Assembly (NCBI GenBank): GCA_029953675.1
Contig: JAMWBK010000008.1
Coordinates: forward strand, 124,001-188,000
Origin: Rhodosorus marinus
Lineage: Eukaryota > Rhodophyta > Stylonematophyceae > Stylonematales > Stylonemataceae
Direction of reading: 5' to 3'
Length of the DNA: 64,000 nt
Each line of letters begins with the position of its first letter. Positions within the stretch are counted from its first letter, which is position 1. Both the position numbers and the translations under genes were made by a program. The notes below the pieces were generated by a model that saw nothing but the letters and a program-made list of their open reading frames with translations, did not search any database and was not told the DNA's origin. Below, piece by piece: positions 10,137-18,215 of the stretch.

Positions 10137-10272
10137 TCAGCAAAAGCCCAAGCCATTTCGCCCTTCATGCTGACCTCTTCCTTTTCTGGACTTTACTAAG
10201 GAATCAGCTCAGCAAAAGCCCAAGCCATTTCGCCCTTCGTGCTGACCTCTTCCTTTTCTGAACTTTATTAGC
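10137..10272. repeat. 72-bp tandem duplication containing an A-tail-like segment
   Basis: Two copies of about 72 bp begin at 10,137 and 10,209 (each with AGCAAAAGCCCAAGCCATTT). Copy one ends TCTGGACTTTACTA and copy two ends TCTGAACTTTATTAGCAT. Both resemble the inverted end of the A element tail (TAGTAAAGTCC). The rest of 9,980-10,890 holds no gene that I can support. It includes a C-rich run at 10,450-10,480 and a G-rich run at 10,597-10,622. Confidence 0.7.
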
Positions 10273-10896
10273 ATCCTTTTCTACAAATCGTGTTTCGTTT
10301 TCAACCGTCTTGTTCTTCAGCATATGGATTCGAACCAATAATGCGAGATTCCAGATAGGAGAAGATACGCTCTTTAATCCCGCTCCCAGTCCCCCACGAC
10401 TGTCCTCGATGGACCTATCCACCCTCGTCCACATTTGTCGGATACTCGTGTGAGCCCCTCCCCCCTCCCCCCCCTCGCCCGCCTTTCCTTCTCAACGAGG
10501 AACCGAAAACAAAGTAGGAAAATACAGATCTTTCGGCCAAAGGGACGCTTGGCGCTTTTCATTGCATGATAGAAGAAAATTGCCGTTGGACCGAAAAAGG
10601 GGGGTGGGGGGGAGGGGGGGGTAAGTTCACCGCTTGAGAAGTCTCCGTCTTACGAATGTGTGTTCAGTTCGTCCGGACCTGAGCAGTTTTTGGGTTATGA
10701 ATGTCCTTGTTTGGTTTTTTATCTTTTTCTTAAAGCAAGAGGAGGGCATAGAAACGGTTTACAGTCTGTATTTTCCAATATTCTTGTATTCCACAATGGA
10801 CTCGCTTTAATCTCACGGGGGAATTAGGAAAAACGACTGGAAGAATCGTTTTTCCTAATTGCCCAATTGTCCAAGTGTACAATTGTCCAAATTGCC

Positions 10897-11004
10897 GGGT
10901 TGCCCAATTGCTGGGTTGCCCAATTGCTGGGTTGCCCAATTGCTGGGTTGCCCAATTGCTGGGTTGCCCAATTGCGGGGTTGCCCAATTGCTGGGTTGCC
11001 CAAT
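10897..11004 (+). repeat. 16-bp tandem repeat, nearly seven copies
   Basis: The unit GGGTTGCCCAATTGCT is repeated almost perfectly, with one copy reading GCGG. Degenerate half-units (CAATTGTCC) lie just upstream. There are no spacers. It lies directly before the C-fragment pile. Confidence 0.9.
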
Positions 11005-11091
11005 ATAACTATAACTGGTAGTTTGCATACCACTCAACAACAGACAGAGCTGGGGTTGAAAGAATGACTGGCCGGGAATATGAAACTTGTT

Positions 11092-11340
11092 GGAAGTCTG
11101 GGGTTGGAAAGGAAAACCCACAAAATGGAGAGAAAATCGAGTTGATCCATTGAATCTGATGGTCAGGTCGAGTCTTTTTTTAATGTTTTTAAGGGTATTC
11201 GTCTCCGCCCTGACATTGTGGTTCGTCATCACCGCACAGGTAAGCAGTACGTCATCGACGTCAAGGCGGCATCCCCATTACGAATCTCCTCGTTCGAACC
11301 GCATGTCAATCTGGTTATGTCTCGAGAGCTATTTCGTGGT
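11092..11340 (+). pseudogene. C-family endonuclease fragment
   Basis: After a partial joining motif (AGTCTGGGGTTGG) the plus strand encodes RLRPDIVVRHHRTGKQYVID, the PD-x14-D core of the C-family restriction-like endonuclease. Compare LRPDIVARHPRTKQRYALD in the C element at 37.6 kb. The fragment lacks the zinc knuckle and the 3' end. Confidence 0.7.
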
Positions 11341-11449
11341 ACGACTCATCCATGCTGTTTACCGTTGATTCCAACTTCTCACTCTGGGCGCTTAGTCCAG
11401 ATAGTTATCGTTTATTCAAACTACTACCGAATGTAGCGCTAACGAATAC

Positions 11450-11655
11450 GCTATTGGTCTCTCCCAATCCGCTGGCTGTGGACACCCTCAGTCAAGATTC
11501 CGCTGCTCAAAACCCCGTGTGTGACTTCTTGAGGTCTTTTAGTTCCTTTGTGCGCCCCTGCTGAAAACCCTGCGTGTGACTTCCTGAGGTCTTTTAGTTC
11601 CTTTGTGCGCCCCCCGCACAGGCGTTGTGCACCACCTGAGCCTCCCTCGGAGGCA
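11450..11655 (+). pseudogene. Fragment of B ORF1 with an internal 55-bp duplication
   Basis: The sequence matches the end of B ORF1 (18,020-18,170: NPLAVDTLSQDSAA, SFSSFVRPP). A 55-bp unit (GAGGTCTTTTAGTTCCTTTG inside it) is repeated at 11,505-11,559 and 11,560-11,614, and occurs once in the full B element. The frame is broken. Confidence 0.8.
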
Positions 11656-11820
11656 CCATCGCCATATGATACGGCTAAAAAGCAAGGGCAGGCAGCAACA
11701 GTGCGAGTGGATCACCTTGCTGAACGCCAATACGCCAGCTGAGGAGGAATCAATCTTGTGCGGTAGAAGCGGAGAGGTCTGCAGCAATGGTACCCGTAAT
11801 CATTGAGTGCATTAGGTTGG

Positions 11821-12475
11821 GGTTACGTTAGTCTGGGGTAGAATTTGGCCACCCTGAAGCCGAGAACCGAACCCGCCCCAGGAGCAGAAGAAGCCGATCC
11901 CCCAGCTTGGAAACATGGTTCCATTCAAAAAACCCTCTCCAGAGAGGCACACCATGCAGCTTTCCAAAGACTGGTTTCCCACGCGCAAATTTCAGCTGAA
12001 GATCGGGCCAGAATTCGGTCCGCAGCCGGAGCTGGCTCAGGAGTGTGGTTACGGGAAATGCCGACGCTTGCGCCGAAAAAACTGAGTACCGCCGAACTGC
12101 AAGTGAATGTACGACAGCTGTTGGGCTTGCCGATACCGGGAATACGGACGTCGGGGAATTGTACTAGTTGTGGTAGTTCGTATGGTACTAACGGCGTACA
12201 AAGGTTTCACCACTGCCCAACATCGACGGGACTATGGCAGCGAAGGCACGACGAAATCTGTACGGAGTCTGGGGTTACTTAATTAGACATAGTGTTGCGC
12301 TGCAGTAGGCAGCTGCCCAGTAAAGCTTACGGTTACGTTAGTCTGGGTCTGGGTATGTTTAGAGCGTACATAGTGTTTTAGTAGTGCGGTACTTTAGGTA
12401 GCAGCCGAATAAAAGGCTACGGGGTTGGGGTTGCGTTAGTCTGGGGTTACGTTAGTCTGGGGATTGTTTGGATTA
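11821..12475 (+). mobile_element. Head-to-tail pile of C-family fragments with joining motifs
   Basis: Reading left to right: motif GGTTACGTTAGTCTGGGG at 11,821; C ORF2 C-terminal coding to about 12,267; a partial motif at 12,268-12,276; only the C 3' UTR with its GCTGC/GCAGC hairpin and AGTAAAG tail at 12,277-12,330; the motif again at 12,331; a C2-type tail at 12,349-12,425; and two motif units at 12,429-12,462. All pieces are in the same orientation and each is 5'-truncated. Confidence 0.7.
11845..12267 (+). pseudogene. C ORF2 fragment: linker and zinc knuckle
   Basis: An open stretch aligns with the C ORF2 C-terminal region at 37,110-37,550, sharing SIQKTLSREAHHAAFQ, SAAGAGSGVWLREMPTL, LLGLPIPGIRT and the knuckle CTSCGSSYGTNGVQRFHHC. 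It ends at EIC, before the endonuclease, where the joining motif starts. It lacks its own start and the nuclease. Confidence 0.75.
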
Positions 12476-13930
12476 GTCTGGGCCTGGAAAGCACAGCTTG
12501 TTCGTGGTGAGAAGCAGGAGGAAAGCATGTCCAACGTTGGTGAGCCCCCTCCCGCGGGGGGGGAAACCCCGAGCAGTGAGAGTGCCCAGCGGGGTGACAA
12601 TTTCTGTATCGTTGATCAGCTTGAGGAGGGAGAACTCGACGAAAGCCAAGTGCAGCATATACCTGAGGCTGCACACTGTGATTCTCCAACGGAAACAATG
12701 GACACTGCGTCCACGGTTCAAGAAGAGGAATTTCTACAGGACTTCATGGATAAGGTCTCGAAGTACACCGCCCTCTACGAAGATGTTGGGGGTGGAAGTC
12801 GCAGATATGCAGCGATTTTTTGTCAATTTCGATCGTTTATACACCAGGTCAGGTACAATCGCCGATCTGAAGGAGATCAACGATCATCTGGAGCGGTTGG
12901 GTGCAAACCCCATGCTGTGGAACCCTTCAGAAGTGCGCAACGCAGGGCACCAGCGTCGTGGACAGAACACGAAGATACCCTATCAATTTGGGAGTCAATC
13001 CAGAGATCAGTCAACGGAGCTGTTTGGGATGGGACACCGTGAGCAACAAGACACCCTGGGACAACCGCAATTAGTACAGCAGACTATGGGACAGTCGAGG
13101 GTGGGACAACAAACTCCGGGACAGCCCGGGGTGGGACAGCAGGATCTCGCATTCCCCGCCCTGGGACATACCGCTCCCAGTGGCACCTACGCACAGCGTG
13201 CGGCCAAGGCAGCCGGCATGCGTCAACAGACAGCCCTCCGACAACTGCACGCCACGGTTGGAGGAAGTAAATGGGGCCCCGATACACACCCGGTGCTCGC
13301 GACGTTGCGCAACGTACGCCCGCCGCGCAACGAATTGGTGGCGCTCTCGGATTACAAACAAGTCCTGTGCACAGCTTTGGGTATTCCGGTACACCTGATT
13401 GCACATATCGATTTTGTTGCCACCCACGCACTGCTGGTATGTCATTCTGACGCGATACCGTTGATCACCAGCGCCATTGCGAGGGGAGTGTTCCGCTCAG
13501 GTGTGTTTGGATCCTTCGCGAGACGCCGCCAAGATCACCAGGTAACAATACACACCGGAGTCGAGCCAGAAGCGCGCAACCTGATTGGGTACAATGAGAG
13601 GCTCACCCATCAGCCACATGAAGTTAGCTAACGCACACTCGAACGAGCCATTGAACAGATGGAGAGAGTTAAGCGCCTAATTTCCCTGCTGTATATGCCG
13701 TTTACTACCTCGGCTTCCATACATGCGCACCTGGAAGCTCGCATGGAGTATCTACGCTCGCGCCTCGAGTCGCAGGAACCCGCCGCCCAGCGCCTGGCCT
13801 CTACTGTCACGGAAGGAGAGAGTGAGATCCCCCTGCAGACAGGAGCCGATAACGAAGATGTACTGATCCCTATAGTTACACCGGGCGATGCACAAAACGA
13901 ATTACGGCCAGATATTGGACCCTCTGAAAC
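12476..13930 (+). pseudogene. C-family copy: ORF1 with a frameshift and a stop
   Basis: ORF1 begins at ATG 12,527 (MSNVGEPPPAGGE). The frame shifts near 12,790, after SKYTALYEDVG. It continues with ADMQRFFVNFDRLY, a Gln/Gly-rich linker with repeated LGQP/VGQQ units, then the conserved core (ALRQLHATVGGSKWGPD, LRNVRPPRNELVALSDY, HIDFVATHALLVCH). A TAA at 13,629-13,631 interrupts it, and the same frame then goes on to about 13,930. It is homologous along its length to the C ORF1 at 28,481-29,809. The NVRP core may be an RNA-binding domain. That is an inference from its position in ORF1. Confidence 0.8.
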
Positions 13931-14291
13931 TTCGCGTCGTCGACGAAGACGCTCCACCGCCTGATCCAGTCTTGACGATCCGAGAAGAACGGAGGCTCGT
14001 CGCGGCGTCGTTTGATTCCCCTACGTCTGCTCGGCATTATTGCGCTGGGTTTTCCTGGCTCTCCTGCGTGTCCATCGCGTGATGGTTGCCGTCAAGGGTA
14101 ACCTGTGTCGCAGTGGTATCAGGTGGAGTCTCCACGGCTGCCGGAGTCATCTCAGTATCCGGTCCGGTTCCATCGGCGGATACTCGCGAGCGCTTCTGTT
14201 GAGGTGGCTCCGGAAGGTTGCAGAGAAGCTCCGCATGGGGATTTTCCTCGTGTGCTGCGTTCGCCTGGGGTTACCCCAGACTAACGTAACC
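13926..14291 (-). mobile_element. Inverted C segment (ORF1 end/ORF2 start) with joining motif
   Basis: Positions 13,926-14,266 are the reverse complement of C positions of about 29,880-30,230, including the TAATG stop-start and the first codons of ORF2 (MPSRRRGIKRRRDE). The inverted joining motif follows at 14,274-14,291. The copy therefore switches strand in mid-element, like the 5' inversions left by twin priming of other non-LTR elements. Confidence 0.75.
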
Positions 14292-14297
14292 CCTAAC

Positions 14298-14806
14298 TGC
14301 GCTGGCCACGGGGCAGGTAATCGCAAAGTCCACATATGTTGAGCGTCTGGCAGCAGCGTCGGAGGCGAGGAGTTCGGCTATACAACGGGGCGGTGCAGAG
14401 TCCGAGATTGATCTGGGCAGTTCCGACTCAACCTCAACCGTATGCCCTATCCGAGTCAAAAATTCGCTGAGGATGTACTTGAGGCGAGTGTGACGCCTCG
14501 TACGCAGACCTCTCAACAGTCCGCAGGAACCCAGGAAGTGGTAGCCACAAGCGTCAATCCGACTCTCACATCCCTGACAGAAAGACGGCCGATTAGGGTG
14601 CCACGGAGCCTGTGGCAAACCGAGATAGATCCGTGCGGCAGAACGGAACTGGAAAGCATCGAGACGATGACTCAATGACGACGGTAGCGTGGTTAACCAC
14701 AAGTGCGAGAGGTGGCCTCCCATGCCACGGAGACGAGCGGCAGTGGTAGGCGGCGTGAGAGGAGAATTGAGCATGACTGTGTGAGCGGCACTGTGTTGGC
14801 CCCAGG
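14298..14806 (-). pseudogene. Internal A1 fragment (zinc knuckle and endonuclease N-part)
   Basis: The minus strand matches A1 ORF2 from NSPLTPPTTAARLRGMGG through the knuckle CQGCESRIDACGYHFLGSC to ADLL/AELLASDAAARRSTYVD. It stops at CPVAS, where the inverted C motif begins. Both A ends are absent, so this is a rearranged piece and not a simple 5' truncation. Confidence 0.85.
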
Positions 14807-14969
14807 TGAGGCAACCCTAGATTAACGTTAGTCCAGTCGAAATTCCTCCAACTACCGAATGTAGCTTTAGCGATACTCAAGGAGAGCAGGAGGGGCGAGG
14901 CTAAGGAGACCCCAGAGCGGGGTAAGAAGACTAGTTTGTATAGGGAACAGCTAGCATAAGTCAGCAGGA

Positions 14970-16295
14970 CTAAGAGTTTGCTGGAGGGAGCGTCACTGGA
15001 GCAGGAATAGTTGTCGGACAATTGCAGTCTGCACCATCCTCGAACCGACAGTCATTTCGTCCGTCCGCATACTCTGATGCGCACGTTATCAGAAGAGTGT
15101 TTTGTGGGTCGCCTCCTTCTTCATGGCAGAACCACACCACAGCAGCGCTGATGGTTCTTTGAATCCCAGCCGTATTACAAGTCGGACCTAAGAAGCCTAT
15201 TTCTGAACAGCTGGGACAATCCTGCCGATTTGAAACTGTGAAATAACAGGACATAAGCACTGCGTCGATTGGTTGGTTGCAGACTCCTCCGGCGCTAGCC
15301 GTTTGTCGAAAGTTATCACAGGTACGTGGAGTTATGTCGTATAGGCCGAACCTTAACTTGTCATCATTTCCAAGTTCCACAAACACGTTCTTCGCAATGC
15401 ACGTCAATTTTACAGGACCATTCGAAGGGGCTGGCGAGGATGTCGCCGTTGGTTGCAAACAAGCGCAGAATCCATCCACTCGAATAAATGGTTCCTAGAC
15501 ATTGGTGGTTGCTAACAAAGTTAGCCGTATCCCAAAAGTGTTCACAAGTCATCAGAGCTGAGACCTCGGGCGGGGGAGCGACCCCAGAAACAGCGCTCTG
15601 CGGTAGCAGATTTTGCGACGGACTTACCTCGCCGATCGGGCATTCAAAAGCTAGGGCATCCTCACAAACTCCTCCTGGCCCTCGACAATGACCCGCCTCG
15701 CACGGTGGGCAAGCAATCATAACGTCACAGGCAGTCGTGTTGTCGCCATCCCTCGTCGTGCACATATCATCGTCGTCCTCGGCGCTCAGAAAAACCCGGA
15801 ATTGCTCGTCGCTATTGCCCATCCTACTGACGACCGCGGAAGCGACCAACTGTGGACGCTCTGCCCGCAACAGTCAGTCTGTCCTTGCAATTCTTCGGGA
15901 CAAATGAGAACACTAGCCCATCTAATCTAATCCGTCGCCTCGTTCTTCGTCTTCCAACGGTCGATGTTCCTGCGGGAAGTAAATCTATCCTGCCCGGTGG
16001 GGGGCTCATCGAAGTGCGCTCCAGCTCGGATCAGGTTCAATTCATATCCATCATCAGCCCTGAATTTGGCTCTGATACAACTCGGCAAGAACAATGCCCC
16101 GGGATCAAGTTTATTGTCGTTCAACTTGGTGTCCGCACACACTTGGCCGAACCGGACTCCATCTCTGTTGCGAAGGGGCCTACAGAACTCAGAAAATTCA
16201 AGCGCTCCAGCCAATGGGTCTGCGGAACAATCTTGAGATTGAACCACTGCTTGAACCGCCACAAACACTAAGAGTAACAGCGCGTACGGTCCCAT
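14970..16295 (-). pseudogene. Cys-rich secreted protein gene spread over three frames
   Basis: The minus strand opens at 16,295 with a signal peptide (MGPYALLLLVFVAVQAVVQS) and a Cys-containing chain to 15,927. A second open stretch (15,870-15,364) is rich in Cys (CPPCEAGHCRGPGGVCED). A third (15,479-14,970) continues with FCACLQPTATSS, CPSCSEIGFLGPTC and CNCPTTIPAPVTLPP. The joins fall near 15,900 and 15,485, and both sides look protein-like. It may be one secreted Cys-rich protein with two frameshifts, or a gene with short introns that I cannot define. No family is recognised. Positions 14,807-14,969 include CCGAATGTAGC, also seen near 11,430. The 16,296-16,650 region upstream shows no gene. 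Confidence 0.5.
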
Positions 16296-16916
16296 CTTCT
16301 CCTATGCCGTAACCAATCACCACTCTTAAACCAGAAGAGCTACAGTCCCTCCTTCCCTTTTCTCCTTACCGTCTCACTTTTAGCTTCTGGTAGCACGATC
16401 TGCGTTTGCCATGCACGCCCTCGAGAAACACGTCTGCAAAGCCCAATTGACATAGTACTTCCCTTCGCGCTGTGTGTGTATCTATATGTAACTGTCTACA
16501 CGATTGAGTTTTCTCTTCTGCGCAATGTGTTTATACTGTTGCTTGCACAACAATCGACATGCTGAAATTCCTTGGTAGGGAGAACTCGAGCCTTAGTTTC
16601 CTCGTCGCCCTTGGGTTGGCTAGCAAAATAACAACTCGGGCGGGTGGCTCTCGTAGACGTTCGCAATTTGGTTTTTGGTTTCGTGAGGGTGTATGGTGCT
16701 GGCTTTTGGTGGTTTTGAGTCGCAATTGTGTTCTTCGGTGGGAGGCGCTTCTTTCTGCAGCCTTTCCCCCGCATCTTCTAGTGGTGTGGTGCGTGCTGGG
16801 GGTTGCTAGCGCCCCTTGGAGGTCGTGGTGGTTTTTCTTTGGTTGCAAACGTTGGGAACAAGTTCTCTTTTTGGGGGTTTCGGGGGGGAATCGGTTTTTC
16901 AAACCTTCCAATCGTT

Positions 16917-18215
16917 ATGGTTGGGGTTTCCCCACCCATTCCGACGGACGGAGCCGTTCTCTCAGCGCGCGTGGAGCTCAGCGTGGGCGGGTTTAGTACC
17001 GCGGCCACCCTCACGGACTGCGTTGACGAGTTGGCCCATGGGATCTGCTCGAAACTGACGAGTCCTCTTGTGACTGCTTCCCAGGAACACCGCCTGCCCC
17101 TGCTGATCGCCTATTTGGAGCGCTTCTCCGCCTCCGCGCCTGCCCCATACCCCCCGGTGCCCGTCCCCGCGGATCCGCACAGTACAGCGGGGCCTGCCTC
17201 CAACCGACCCGAGCGCTCCGCTCCGGTCATTCCTGATTCCGACTGGCCTACCCCTATTGAAGGACAGACGCCTCCTGGGCCCGCGTCGGGCCCGAATCCT
17301 GCTCCCTCCAGTGCCCGACGTGCGACCTATTCGCAGGTCCTGCGCAGGGGCTCTTCTGAACAACGCACGACGGCAATGGTGCGTATGATGCCACAACACA
17401 TCCCTATTGACTCTTCTCGCCAACTATCTCCGTTCCACTTTGTTTGGATGACGAACGTGCGTCCCCAGACCCCCTCTCGTGGTCGGGGCCGCGCGCCCGT
17501 CCACTACCGCGATTTTCGCGACACCATGGCTTCCTCCCTTGGGGTCGCCCCGTCTGAATTCCTATATGTGGACTTCACGGCCCCTCATGCCTGTTTTCTT
17601 GTTACTGACTCGGCTTACCAGTTCCTTCAATCGCTTGTAACCACCCCCGCGCCCCAGCGCTCTGCTCTGGCCAACATGATACTGACTCGTCCTCATGTCT
17701 CTTTGTTTGTCGAGTTCGATCGTTTTGACGCCGGCTGGGTTCCTCCGTCGGCCTTGCAAAACCTGGATGCCTCGCAGGTTTCGGTTGTCGCGCTACACAC
17801 TCATGCGGTACGGCTCTCGCGCATACAGGCGAGCCTCTTCGCGCGTTTTCCTCCTCGCGGGGTCCTCCGCACCGCGCTAGAGGCCTTCCTCTCCACCGAG
17901 GCCACCCTGCTGGAAGCCCACCTTGCGTTTGACCTTCTGCCGCCGACTCTTGAGCACCCTTTCTCCCCTCGCCCTGTCTCCGAGGCTCGTGACACCGACA
18001 TGGCAGAAGCACCATCGGCCTCTCCGAATCCGCTGGCTCTGGACACCCTCAGTCAAGACTCCGCTGCTGTAAACCCTGGGTCTACTTTCTTCAGGTCTTT
18101 TAGTTCCTTCGTGCGCCCCCCACATAAGCGTCGTGCGGCTCCTGAGCCTCCCTCCGAGGCACCTCCTCCGGATATTCGATCTGCCTTCCCGACTGAGGGG
18201 AGGCCCGATGTCTGA
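16917..18215 (+). CDS. B element ORF1: putative RNA-binding protein
   Basis: 432 residues from MVGVSPPIPT. This start was chosen because A ORF1 begins with the homologous MVGISP; the frame is also open upstream. The N-terminal 90 residues are followed by a Pro-rich linker (about 95-165). A basic YSQVLRRGSSEQRTTAM motif matches A ORF1 YASVLRKGTTATRTAAM. Next is the core FVWMTNVRPQTPSRGRG, YRDFRDTMASSLGV and FLYVDFTAPHACFLVT. The core alternates predicted strand and helix like an RRM or L1-ORF1 type fold. That is an inference. In known non-LTR elements ORF1 proteins bind the element RNA. The stop codon lies inside ATGTCTGA, which also holds the ORF2 start. Confidence 0.85.
   Translation: MVGVSPPIPTDGAVLSARVELSVGGFSTAATLTDCVDELAHGICSKLTSPLVTASQEHRLPLLIAYLERFSASAPAPYPPVPVPADPHSTAGPASNRPERSAPVIPDSDWPTPIEGQTPPGPASGPNPAPSSARRATYSQVLRRGSSEQRTTAMVRMMPQHIPIDSSRQLSPFHFVWMTNVRPQTPSRGRGRAPVHYRDFRDTMASSLGVAPSEFLYVDFTAPHACFLVTDSAYQFLQSLVTTPAPQRSALANMILTRPHVSLFVEFDRFDAGWVPPSALQNLDASQVSVVALHTHAVRLSRIQASLFARFPPRGVLRTALEAFLSTEATLLEAHLAFDLLPPTLEHPFSPRPVSEARDTDMAEAPSASPNPLALDTLSQDSAAVNPGSTFFRSFSSFVRPPHKRRAAPEPPSEAPPPDIRSAFPTEGRPDV

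Noticed and set aside
10867-11067. Open frames over the 16-bp repeat (repeating GNPAIGQPSNWATQQL-type peptides)
   Set aside because: Several frames on both strands are open simply because the repeat unit lacks stops. There is no start context or homology.
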